From NCBI GenBank assembly GCA_025925615.1, contig JAICLN010000247.1, positions 1-6,488 on the forward strand: a DNA stretch of 6,488 nucleotides. Reading direction: 5' to 3'. Position numbers and translations under genes: made by a program. Below, one piece after another: positions 1-6,406 of the stretch. The notes beneath the pieces are model-generated. The model was not told where the DNA came from and did not search any database. It worked only from the letters and a program-made list of their open reading frames with translations. Each line of letters opens with the position of its first letter. Positions within the stretch are counted from its first letter, which is position 1. This DNA is from Actinomycetospora sp. GTDB lineage: Bacteria; Actinomycetota; Actinomycetes; Mycobacteriales; Pseudonocardiaceae.

Positions 1-454
1 CGACGGTGCCGGGCTCGGCCGCGGACTGCAGCCGCGCGGCGGTGTTCACCACGTCGCCGGACAGCCGCCAGGCGCCGTCGACGGCCCAGGTCACGACGAC
101 CTCGCCGGTGTGCACCCCGACCCGCGCGCGCAGCGTGCCCGCTCCGAGCCCGAGGCGGGCCTCGAGGCCGGCGAGCGACTCGACGACGGCAAGCCCGGCC
201 CGGACCGCCGCCGTGGCGTCGTCGGGGTGGAGGACCGGGAGCCCGAAGGTCGCGAGCACGGCGTCGCCGATGTACTTCTCGACCTGCCCGCCCGCCGCCG
301 CGACCAGCCCCTCGACCTGGGTGAAGTAGTGCTCCTGCAGCAGCGCGACGTCCTCGGCGTCGAGGTCCTCGACCAGGCTGGTGAAGCCGACGAGGTCGAC
401 GAACAGCACGTGGACCAGCCGACGCTCGGCGGGCCGCGGCGGCTCGGGGATCAC
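1..454 (-). CDS. Class III adenylate/guanylate cyclase domain protein (3' end cut by window edge)
   Basis: The visible 151 codons form a class III nucleotide cyclase catalytic domain, a family that makes cAMP or cGMP from the nucleoside triphosphate. Seen from the chosen start: FVDLVGFTSL with metal-binding D20; GGQVEKYIGDAVLATFG with purine-contact K60 and second metal Asp D64; GVHTGEVV at 113-120; and GDVVNTAARLQ with N137 and R141, the transition-state pair. The domain lies at the very N-terminus with no helix or zinc ribbon before it, so the protein is probably cytoplasmic. In many actinobacteria this layout continues into an AAA/NB-ARC ATPase and TPR region, but that part would lie outside the window. 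The start is uncertain: GTG at 454 is preferred because the codons before it have atypical third bases; GTG at 490 is also in frame, and the frame is closed by TAG at 562-560. Neither start has a clear ribosome site. The position seven residues before N137, often Asp or Thr, appears to be Arg130. Confidence 0.88.
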   Translation of the reverse strand, partial: MIPEPPRPAERRLVHVLFVDLVGFTSLVEDLDAEDVALLQEHYFTQVEGLVAAAGGQVEKYIGDAVLATFGLPVLHPDDATAAVRAGLAVVESLAGLEARLGLGAGTLRARVGVHTGEVVVTWAVDGAWRLSGDVVNTAARLQSAAEPGTV

Positions 455-758
455 GGAGTGCAGTTCAGCACGGAAGGGCGTCGGACGCACCGGACGCCCG
501 GTTCGGGTGTGCCGCGTCGATCCAGCTCGGCGGCGACCCGCCGCGTCCGACCGTGCGCGCTACGCGACACATGACCCGCGCATTCTCCGGAACCGGGTCC
601 GCGAGACCCGGTTCTCGGGGACACGTCCGACCTCGACGACGTGCCGGGTCCCGCCGCCGGCTCGACGTCCGGGTCCGCAGCGGGCCGGTGAGATCGTCTC
701 CGACCAGGTCGGGCGGCCGGTCGTGCCGGGCGGCGTCACCGCCACCGCCGGGCCGTGT
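455..758. other. Intergenic region between amidohydrolase and cyclase
   Basis: About 300 bases lie between the stop of the amidohydrolase and the cyclase start. No convincing gene was found on either strand: the open frames that cross it have no recognisable motif and run out of frame through neighbouring genes. It contains one imperfect inverted repeat near 585-620. A promoter for the cyclase should lie between that repeat and position 490, but no clear -10/-35 pair could be picked out. Confidence 0.6.
585..620 (-). terminator. Imperfect inverted repeat, possible terminator of the methyltransferase-amidohydrolase operon
   Basis: A perfect 10-base arm GAACCGGGTC (590-599) is repeated inverted at 605-614 around a 5-base loop. 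The stem continues with three further pairs (587-589 with 616-618) after a single bulged base at 615, then a possible G-T and a C-G pair. It lies about 140 bases downstream of the amidohydrolase stop. No T-run follows on the minus strand, so a canonical intrinsic terminator is not shown; U-tract-poor hairpins are common in actinomycetes. A protein-binding operator for the cyclase gene is an equal alternative. Confidence 0.4.
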
Positions 759-1991
759 TCAGCTCCCGTCGGGTGAGCCGCTGACGAGCCGGCCGGACCG
801 CCAGACCGCCACCGGCCCGTCGCGCGTGAGGGCGCCGAGGTCCACGAGCGGGTTGCCGTCGACGACGAGCAGGTCCGCGTACGCACCGGGGCGGACCGTG
901 CCGAGCAGTCCCTCGCGCCGGAGCAGGGCAGCGCCGACGGTCGTGGCCGAGCGCAGCACGTCGGCCGGGCTCTGCACCTCGCGGCGCAGGGTGAGCTCGT
1001 GGAGCTGCTGGGGCTGGAGGCTGCCGAGCAGGTCGGTGCCCAGCGCGATCGGCACGCCGTGGCGGTGGGCGGTCTCGAGGCCGCGCAACCCGTCGTCGCG
1101 GACCTCGAGGATCTTCGCCAGTCCGCCCGGGGAGAAGCCGGCGGCGGCACCGTCGCGGGCGAGTGCGTCGTAGGTGACGAGGGTGGGCACGAGGTACGCG
1201 TCGTGCTCGCCGAACAGGGCGGCGGTCTCGTCGTCGAGGAAGTTGCCGTGCTCGATGCTGCGGATGCCGTGCTCGAGGCCGCGGCGGATGGCGCGCGGGG
1301 TGTAGGCGTGGCCCGCGACGTAGCGGTTGGCGGCGTGGGCCTCCTCGACGATCGCGTCGAGCTCCTCGCCGGAGAACTGGGTGCTGTCGATGCGGTCGGT
1401 GGGGCTGGCGGCCCCGCCGGAGAGCATCGCCTTGAGGTGGGTGGCGCCCTTGCGGAGCTCGTCGCGGGCGGCGCGGCGGACCTCGCTGACGCCGTCGCAG
1501 ATCCGCCCGAAGTCGGGACAGCAGTAGGCGTCGTACCGCGACTGGTCGGCGGGCTGGCGGACGTCGCCGTGCCCGCCGGTCTGGGACAGGGCCTTCCCGG
1601 CGAAGAACAACCGGGGGCCGCTGACCAGACCGTCCTCGACGGCCGCCGCGAGCCCGTGGTCGGCGCCGCCGCAGTCGCGCACCGAGGTGAAGCCGCGGCC
1701 GAGCATGGCGCGGAGCTCCGCCGCGGCGTGCAGCGTCGTGTACGAGGACGCCAGCCGGGGCAGCGCCGAGAGGTCGGCGGTGGCCGCGGTGACGTGCACG
1801 TGGGCGTCGATGAGGCCGGGCATCAGGGTGCGCCCGGCGAGGTCGACCCGCCGGGCACCGGAGAACTCGACCTCGGCGCCGCCGACCTCGGTGACGACGC
1901 CGTCGACGACGAGCACCCGCCGGTCCTCGACCACCGTGCCGACCTCGGGGTCGAGCACGGTGGCGTGGAGGAACAGCCAGGCGCCGCTCAC
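759..1991 (-). CDS. Metal-dependent amidohydrolase (imidazolonepropionase-like / Xaa-Pro dipeptidase-related)
   Basis: This 410-residue protein belongs to the amidohydrolase superfamily in the COG1228-like group, enzymes that hydrolyse amide bonds, including cyclic imides and some Xaa-Pro dipeptides, with a metal centre in a TIM barrel. The full metal ligand set is visible: H64 and H66 in DAHVH, K187 in HLKAMLSGG (the lysine expected to be carbamylated), H228 in AGHAYTP, H248 in SIEHGN and D320 in LGTD. The small beta-sandwich domain is split between the N-terminus (about 1-58) and the C-terminus (GTVRPGAYADLLVVDGNPL and following). The length is normal for the family. No signal peptide is seen, so it is probably cytoplasmic. 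The GTG start at 1991 was chosen because it lies 10 bases after the methyltransferase stop and the family alignment begins there; upstream residues in the same frame are a shadow of the methyltransferase. There is no strong ribosome site, which suggests coupled translation. The substrate cannot be told. Confidence 0.9.
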   Translation of the reverse strand: MSGAWLFLHATVLDPEVGTVVEDRRVLVVDGVVTEVGGAEVEFSGARRVDLAGRTLMPGLIDAHVHVTAATADLSALPRLASSYTTLHAAAELRAMLGRGFTSVRDCGGADHGLAAAVEDGLVSGPRLFFAGKALSQTGGHGDVRQPADQSRYDAYCCPDFGRICDGVSEVRRAARDELRKGATHLKAMLSGGAASPTDRIDSTQFSGEELDAIVEEAHAANRYVAGHAYTPRAIRRGLEHGIRSIEHGNFLDDETAALFGEHDAYLVPTLVTYDALARDGAAAGFSPGGLAKILEVRDDGLRGLETAHRHGVPIALGTDLLGSLQPQQLHELTLRREVQSPADVLRSATTVGAALLRREGLLGTVRPGAYADLLVVDGNPLVDLGALTRDGPVAVWRSGRLVSGSPDGS

Positions 1992-2001
1992 CGACGCGCG
2001 G

Positions 2002-2835
2002 TCACGGCTTGCGGCCGACGCCGCCCGCGATGCAGCGCTGCGCGGGCGCGAGCGGCTTGACGAGCGGGCCGTCCGGCCACCACTTCGCGCACACCGACAC
2101 GCCCGGCTCGACCATCTCGAGGCCGGGGAACAGTCCTTCGATCTCGGCCATCGTCCGGAACCGGCCACTGCCCATCGGGCTGTGGACGAAGACCTCCTCC
2201 ATCCGGCGGGCGAGCGGGCTGTCGTCGTCCTCCGGGTCGTAGAAGTGCGCGACGACGACGTAGGAACCGGACGGCAGGCCCTCGACGTACCCCTTCATGA
2301 TGTCCTGCGGCGAGCGTGCCGGGTCGTCGTAGTGGTGCAGCGTGCCGTTCTGGATGAGCACGATCGGCTGCTCGAAGTCCAGGCACTCGCGCACGGTCGA
2401 ATCGGTGAGGACGCTCTGCGGGTCGAAGATGTCGGCCGGGCTGAAGACGGCCTGCTCGTTGTCCTCGAGCAGCGCGCGGCCGTGCACGATGACGGACGGG
2501 TCGTTGTCCACGTAGACCACCCGCGATTCCGGGCGCAGTCGCTGCACGACCTGGTGGGTGTTCTCCGCCGTGGGCAGGCCCGAGCCGCAGTCGAGGAACT
2601 GGACGACGTCGGTCTGGCTGGCGAGGAAGCGCAGCGCCCGGACCAGGAACGCCCGGTTGTCGACGGCGAGCAGCTCGACCTCCGGGGCGACCTTGCGGAC
2701 CGCCTCGATGGTCTGGCGGTCGGCCTCGTAGTGGTCCTTGCCGCCCAGCGCGTAGTCGTAGACGCGGGCGATGCTCGCCTTCGTCGTGTCGATCTGGACG
2801 GGCGTACGACCGTCTCCGGTCTTCGAGGCGGCCAT
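2002..2835 (-). CDS. SAM-dependent methyltransferase, Methyltransf_19 (DUF574) family
   Basis: This 277-residue protein matches the actinomycete Methyltransf_19/DUF574 family of S-adenosylmethionine-dependent methyltransferases, whose substrates are mostly unknown. Seen: the family's N-terminal signature RVYDYALGGKDHYEADR (24-40); SAM-binding motif I FLDCGSGLPT (80-89); the acidic loop VYVDNDPSV (107-115); then AVFSPADIFDP and LIQNGTLHHYDD. There is no membrane segment or signal peptide. The ATG at 2835 is preferred: GAGGA sits 8 bases upstream of it. An in-frame ATG at 2850 would add MRIDL but has a poorer ribosome site. Frame upstream of 2850 is open but not family-like. The gene is followed after 10 bases by the amidohydrolase, so the two are probably co-transcribed. 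Family members are numerous in single actinomycete genomes, so the neighbour is the only clue to function. Confidence 0.93.
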   Translation of the reverse strand: MAASKTGDGRTPVQIDTTKASIARVYDYALGGKDHYEADRQTIEAVRKVAPEVELLAVDNRAFLVRALRFLASQTDVVQFLDCGSGLPTAENTHQVVQRLRPESRVVYVDNDPSVIVHGRALLEDNEQAVFSPADIFDPQSVLTDSTVRECLDFEQPIVLIQNGTLHHYDDPARSPQDIMKGYVEGLPSGSYVVVAHFYDPEDDDSPLARRMEEVFVHSPMGSGRFRTMAEIEGLFPGLEMVEPGVSVCAKWWPDGPLVKPLAPAQRCIAGGVGRKP

Positions 2836-2843
2836 CAGATCGA

Positions 2844-2848
2844 TCCTC
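2844..2848 (-). promoter_or_regulatory. Ribosome binding site deciding the methyltransferase start
   Basis: GAGGA on the minus strand lies 8 bases before the ATG at 2835 and overlaps the alternative upstream ATG at 2850. This favours the shorter start. Confidence 0.6.
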
Positions 2849-2878
2849 ATCCACGGTTCCGGAGCGCTCGGACGGCCC

Positions 2879-2884
2879 ACACTA
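2879..2884 (-). promoter_or_regulatory. Possible -10 element upstream of the methyltransferase operon
   Basis: In the 98-base gap after the DUF6328 gene, TAGTGT on the minus strand fits the TANNNT pattern of actinobacterial -10 boxes and would place a transcript start about 35 bases before the methyltransferase ATG. No good -35 box sits 16-19 bases further upstream, so this rests on one short motif and its position. Confidence 0.25.
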
Positions 2885-2933
2885 ACCCGTGGCGAGACCG
2901 GCATCGCGTGACGGACCCGTCGCTCGGGGGAGG

Positions 2934-3419
2934 TCACGCAGAGGGCCCCGGGGCTCCCTCGCCCGTTGGCCGGGTCGCGGCCCGCAGCATCAAGGGGCGG
3001 ACGACCCACAGGCCGGCGATGCCCACGGCGACGGCGACCGCGGTCGACACGGCCGCCGAGAGCGCGAACAGCAGTGACGTGACGAGCAGCGTCGCACCGC
3101 ACAACGACGCCCCCAGGAAGAGCAGCCCCATCACGGCGTACCGGTTGAACCGGAGCAGCATCGCCTCCTTGTCCCGCTTCCGGAACAACAGCCGGTGCTG
3201 CGCCGCGGGCGCGACCAGGAGGACCGTCGCGGCAGCGGTCGAGAGCAGGGTCGCGAAGTAGACGTCCCGCTCGAACTCGCTGATCCTCGCGAACCCTGCC
3301 TGGAAGGGCGTCGTCAGCAGGAACCCGAACAGGACCTGCACCCCGGGCAGCGCGACCCGCAGCTCGTTGAGCAGTTCACCGAGTTCCCGATTGACGCGTT
3401 GTTCGTGCGTCTCCTCCAT
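2934..3419 (-). CDS. DUF6328 family four-helix membrane protein
   Basis: This 161-residue protein resembles the actinobacterial DUF6328 family, small integral membrane proteins of unknown function. Seen: a charged N-terminus with the family-like segment ELLNELRVALPGVQVLFGFL (15-34); four hydrophobic segments at about 27-43, 54-73, 94-118 and 121-145; and a basic loop HRLLFRKRDKEAMLLR (75-90) between helices two and three, probably cytoplasmic. The C-terminal tail is short, polar and rich in Pro and Gly. The ATG at 3419 is chosen because AGGGG stands 6 bases upstream and the family begins close to this point. However, the frame stays open upstream to an ATG at 3575 that overlaps the stop of the preceding membrane protein (TGATG), which would give 213 residues. 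It probably belongs to the same transcript as the preceding gene. Function is unknown. Confidence 0.85.
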   Translation of the reverse strand: MEETHEQRVNRELGELLNELRVALPGVQVLFGFLLTTPFQAGFARISEFERDVYFATLLSTAAATVLLVAPAAQHRLLFRKRDKEAMLLRFNRYAVMGLLFLGASLCGATLLVTSLLFALSAAVSTAVAVAVGIAGLWVVRPLMLRAATRPTGEGAPGPSA

Positions 3420-3425
3420 CGATGT

Positions 3426-3430
3426 CCCCT
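3426..3430 (-). promoter_or_regulatory. Ribosome binding site for the DUF6328 gene
   Basis: AGGGG (GAGGGG including the next base) on the minus strand lies 6 bases before the ATG at 3419. It is the best ribosome site in the stretch and supports the 161-residue product over the longer one starting at 3575. Confidence 0.6.
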
Positions 3431-3574
3431 CGGCGAGATCGGTGGGCCGGGACGGCGTCGACGTCACCGTGCCCGGGCCGCTGTTCCGCGCCCTCCCACG
3501 CGGGAGGCGCTCCTCGGGGATCACGATCGTCGACACGGCGTCGGCGGGCATCATCTTCGGGGATGACCGGTCCA

Positions 3575-4477
3575 TCACCCGGCCGAGACGGGCGCCGCGG
3601 CTCCGGAGGGTCCGACGACGCCGGGGTGGGGGCGTCCGAGCCACGGGCCCTCGGGCTGGTCCGGGCGGGCCACATAGCCGCGGAGCTCGTAGGTCTGGAT
3701 CGCCCAGAAGACCGCGAAGGACAGGATCAGCACGAACTCCACCCAGAACACCCAGTGCTCGCCGCCCGCGAGGTAGGCGATCGCCGCGCTGACGGGCATC
3801 GCCGCGGCCAGCGCCCAGTAGGTGGTGCGGTACCTCGGACTCCGGGAGCTCGCCGCGTTCAGGACCACGACCAGGAAGATGCCGACGAAGAGCGAGACGG
3901 CCGCCGTGGGGTGCGCCGCGCTCTGGAACCGATCCCGCGACGTCAGGAAGATCAGTGCTCCGCCGGCGAGCGCGAGCGCGCTGACGACGGACGCCACGAC
4001 GGACACGGTCGACACCTTCGTCCGGAGCCCGTCCTTCACGAAGACCACCGCGTTGATGACGACCGCGACGGCCGCCACGACGAGCAGCGCGGAGACGTTG
4101 TTCGTCGACGCGGTGAAGATGTCGTCAGTGCTCGGGAGATTGGTCAGGTCGCACCGGTCGTCCCCCGGCTGGGTCGGCACGAACGCCACGATGACCGCGA
4201 GGAAGCCGGAGAAGTTGAGGAGGACGTTCTCGAGGTCGGTGTTCCCCCGGTAGAGGACGAGACAGATGCCGACGGCCGACAGCGCCGTGATGAACACCGG
4301 CCGCACCGGTGTGTAGTAGTAGGAGCTGAAGGACGTGCGATAGCAGTCGCCCGGTCCGATCAGCCACACCTGGATGGCGACCGACACGAAGAGCAGGACG
4401 ACCAGCAGCACTATCGCCACCCGGAGACCCAGGTACGTCTTCCGGATGCTGTTCAGGCGGTTCTCGTCGAGCGCCAC
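3575..4477 (-). CDS. Eight-helix integral membrane protein of unknown function
   Basis: I cannot assign this 300-residue protein to a named family. It has about eight hydrophobic segments (near residues 18-40, 60-76, 84-100, 128-147, 157-178, 192-208, 220-237 and 242-261), no signal-peptide cleavage site and a Pro/Gly-rich C-terminal tail. Notable features are SFSSYYYTPVRPVF (about 49-62), then YRGNTDLENVLLNFSGFLAVIV. This YYYT-x-x-R arrangement recalls a loose group of bacterial multi-pass proteins related to DUF998, but that is only a resemblance. The two loops after helices one and three each carry one Cys (about C45 and C109) and would lie on the same side of the membrane, so a disulfide is possible. 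GTG at 4477 is preferred over GTG at 4480 because AGGGG is 6 bases away from the former and only 3 from the latter. It starts 12 bases after the lpdA stop, so it is almost surely co-transcribed. Confidence 0.82.
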   Translation of the reverse strand: MALDENRLNSIRKTYLGLRVAIVLLVVLLFVSVAIQVWLIGPGDCYRTSFSSYYYTPVRPVFITALSAVGICLVLYRGNTDLENVLLNFSGFLAVIVAFVPTQPGDDRCDLTNLPSTDDIFTASTNNVSALLVVAAVAVVINAVVFVKDGLRTKVSTVSVVASVVSALALAGGALIFLTSRDRFQSAAHPTAAVSLFVGIFLVVVLNAASSRSPRYRTTYWALAAAMPVSAAIAYLAGGEHWVFWVEFVLILSFAVFWAIQTYELRGYVARPDQPEGPWLGRPHPGVVGPSGAAAPVSAG

Positions 4478-4483
4478 CACACA

Positions 4484-4488
4484 CCCCT
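4484..4488 (-). promoter_or_regulatory. Ribosome binding site deciding between tandem GTG starts
   Basis: AGGGG on the minus strand lies in the short gap after the lpdA stop. It is 3 bases from the first GTG (4480) and 6 bases from the second (4477), so the second is the more likely start of the membrane protein. Confidence 0.5.
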
Positions 4489-4489
4489 G

Positions 4490-6316
4490 TCACGCCTTCG
4501 CGGGCTTCTTCTTCGGCAGGTAGAGGTCGGTGAGGGTGCCCTCGAACGCCTCGGCAGCCATGCCGACGGTTTCCGAGAGGGTCGGGTGCGGGTGGATGGC
4601 GAGCCCGATGTCGGCGGCGTCGGCGCCCATCTCGATGGCCAGGGTCGCCTCGGCGATGAGGTCACCGGCCGATGGCCCGACGATCCCGGCACCGATGATC
4701 CGGTCGGTCTCGGTGTCGAAGAGGACCTTGGTGACTCCCTCGGAGCGGCCCAGCGACAGGGAGCGCCCCGACGCCGCCCAGGGGAACGTGCCGGTGCCGT
4801 AGGACAGCCCGCGGGCCTTCGCCTCGGTCTCGGTGACCCCGACCCACGCGACCTCGGGGTCGGTGTAGGCCACCGAGGGGATGCCCCGCGCGTCGAACGC
4901 GCTGGGCTTGCCGGCGGCGACCTCGGCGGCCACCTTCCCCTCGTGGGTGGCCTTGTGGGCGAGCATCGGCTGGCCGACGACGTCGCCGATGGCGAACACG
5001 TGGGAGACGTTCGTGCGCTGTTGCTCGTCCACCGGGACGAACCCGCGGTCGGTCACCGCGACCCCGGCCGCGTCGAGTCCGAGCACCGACCCGTTCGGCA
5101 CGCGCCCGACGGCGACGAGGACGGCGTCGAAGGTGTCCCTGGCCGGCGGCTGGTTCTTCGCTGCGGGGCTGCCCTCGAAGCTCACCACGAGGCCCTCGTC
5201 GCGCGCCTCGACGTCGGTGACCTTGGTGGAGAGGAAGACGTTCTCGTACCGCGACCCGATGTGCTTGGCCAGCGGCTTGATCAGGTCCTTGTCCGCGCCC
5301 GGGATCAGCTGGTCCATCAGCTCGACCACGGTGATCTTCGACCCGAGCTCGGCGTAGACCGTGGCCATCTCCAGCCCGATGATGCCGCCGCCGAGCACCA
5401 GCAGCCGCTCGGGGACCGTCGCCAGGTCCAGGGCCGAGGTGGAGTCGAGCACCCGCGGGTCGTCGTGGGGCACGAACGGCAGCCGCACCGGCTCGGAGCC
5501 CGCGGCCACGATCACCTGGTCGAACCCGACGACGGTCGTGCCCCCGTCCGCCGTCGCGACCTCCACGCGGTGCGGCGAGAGGAACCGGCCGGTCCCCCGC
5601 AGCGTCGCGACCTTGCGCTGCTTCGCCAGTCCCGCGAGGCCGCCGACGAGCTTGCCGACGACGCCGTCCTTCCAGGACCGCAGCCGGTCGAGGTCGATCG
5701 ACGGCGCGCCGAACGTGAGCCCGTGCTCGGACATCTCCTTGGTCTCGGCGATCACCTTCGCGGCGTGCAGCAGCGCCTTCGACGGGATGCACCCGACGTT
5801 GAGACAGACCCCACCGAGGGTCTCGCGGGCATCGACGACCATGACGTCGAGCCCGAGGTCGGCGGCCCGGAACGCCGCCGTGTAGCCGCCCGGGCCGGCT
5901 CCGAGCACCAGCAGCCCGACGTGGCGGTCCTCGGCGCCGTCGCCGGCGACGGCCGCGGGCGCCGATCCGGGTGACGCGGAGGCCGGCGCGCCCGGGTGCG
6001 CCGCGGCCGACGGCGTGCCCGTGGTGGAGGTCTTCTGCGTCGGCGCCGGGGTGGACGGCGCCGCCGACGCGTCCTCGGCCGCGGTCACGACGAGGATCGG
6101 GGTGCCCCGCGAGACCCGGTCCCCGACCGCGACCCGGACCTCGGTGACCGTTCCCGCGACCTCGGCCGGGACGTCCATCGTCGCCTTGTCCGACTCCAGC
6201 GTCAGCAGCGGCTCGTCGAGCGCGACCTCGCTGCCCGGCGCGACGTGGACCTCGATGACGGGCACGTCGGTGAAGTCCCCGATGTCGGGGACCTCGACCA
6301 CGATCTCGCCGGCCAT
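4490..6316 (-). CDS. lpdA: Dihydrolipoyl dehydrogenase (E3) with N-terminal lipoyl domain
   Basis: This 608-residue flavoenzyme reoxidises dihydrolipoyl groups of 2-oxoacid dehydrogenase complexes with NAD+. Domains in order: a lipoyl domain (1-80) with lipoyl Lys K44 in ESDKATM; an Ala/Pro/Thr/Ser-rich flexible linker (about 81-131); the FAD site GAGPGG (139-144); the redox disulfide C171/C176 in GGVCLNVGCIPSK; the NAD site GGGIIGLE (309-316); the second FAD motif AIGD (442-445); and the dimerisation domain with the catalytic pair H577 and E582 in HPHPTLSE. Plain E3 enzymes are about 460-480 residues, and the extra length is the lipoyl domain plus linker, as known in Neisseria and Ralstonia E3. 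The ATG at 6316 has AGGAG 7 bases upstream (6324-6328). It follows an E2 gene, which supports a pyruvate dehydrogenase role. A palindrome at 6351-6392 separates it from E2 and may alter its expression. All catalytic residues are intact. Confidence 0.96.
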   Translation of the reverse strand: MAGEIVVEVPDIGDFTDVPVIEVHVAPGSEVALDEPLLTLESDKATMDVPAEVAGTVTEVRVAVGDRVSRGTPILVVTAAEDASAAPSTPAPTQKTSTTGTPSAAAHPGAPASASPGSAPAAVAGDGAEDRHVGLLVLGAGPGGYTAAFRAADLGLDVMVVDARETLGGVCLNVGCIPSKALLHAAKVIAETKEMSEHGLTFGAPSIDLDRLRSWKDGVVGKLVGGLAGLAKQRKVATLRGTGRFLSPHRVEVATADGGTTVVGFDQVIVAAGSEPVRLPFVPHDDPRVLDSTSALDLATVPERLLVLGGGIIGLEMATVYAELGSKITVVELMDQLIPGADKDLIKPLAKHIGSRYENVFLSTKVTDVEARDEGLVVSFEGSPAAKNQPPARDTFDAVLVAVGRVPNGSVLGLDAAGVAVTDRGFVPVDEQQRTNVSHVFAIGDVVGQPMLAHKATHEGKVAAEVAAGKPSAFDARGIPSVAYTDPEVAWVGVTETEAKARGLSYGTGTFPWAASGRSLSLGRSEGVTKVLFDTETDRIIGAGIVGPSAGDLIAEATLAIEMGADAADIGLAIHPHPTLSETVGMAAEAFEGTLTDLYLPKKKPAKA

Positions 6317-6350
6317 GCCGATTCTCCTTTCGTCAGAGGTGCCTACGGCT

Positions 6351-6392
6351 CGTGAGCACTTTCCGGGGCTATAACCCCGGAAAGTGCTCACG
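6351..6392. repeat. 42-bp near-perfect palindrome between the E2 and lpdA genes
   Basis: The arms CGTGAGCACTTTCCGGGG (6351-6368) and its exact reverse complement (6375-6392) flank CTATAA. The centre TATA is itself symmetric, so across 42 bases only one pair of positions (6369/6374) breaks the symmetry. As RNA it would be an 18-bp stem with a 6-base loop, located 14 bases after the E2 stop and 34 bases before the lpdA start. A weaker outer inverted repeat AGGTGC (6337-6342) / GCACCT (6403-6408) surrounds it. Possible roles are a partial terminator, an mRNA-stabilising hairpin, a repeated palindromic element or a dimeric protein-binding site. No T-run follows on either strand. Confidence 0.9.
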
Positions 6393-6406
6393 GGCGCGGA
6401 GCGCAC

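Noticed and set aside
560..758. Possible small minus-strand gene ending near 560 in the intergenic region
   Set aside because: The frame is only the out-of-frame tail of a shadow through the amidohydrolase; it has no ribosome site and no recognisable product.
999..2060. 353-codon plus-strand open frame opposite the amidohydrolase
   Set aside because: Low-complexity Val/Gly/Ala/Glu translation with no domain; the opposite strand encodes an amidohydrolase with all metal ligands.
1992..2168. N-terminal extension of the amidohydrolase frame upstream of GTG 1991
   Set aside because: The residues are Arg/Ser/Ala-rich shadow of the methyltransferase C-terminus; the family homology begins right after the GTG at 1991.
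2885..2933. Terminator after the DUF6328 gene
   Set aside because: Only a 5-bp palindrome and short direct repeats are visible; this is not enough for a terminator call.
1687..3261. 524-codon plus-strand open frame across the methyltransferase and neighbours
   Set aside because: It spans several true minus-strand genes and an intergenic gap, and has no recognisable motif.
3488..3510. Small hairpin (6 bp plus 3 bp with one bulge, 4-base loop) between the two membrane protein genes
   Set aside because: Short, bulged and lying in a stretch that may be coding; such GC-rich stems occur often by chance here, and no T-run follows.
3422..5974. 850-codon plus-strand open frame opposite lpdA and the membrane protein
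   Set aside because: It is an antisense shadow caused by high GC. Its translation is rich in Arg, Asp, Gly and His with no motif, while the minus strand carries complete, motif-rich lpdA and membrane proteins.
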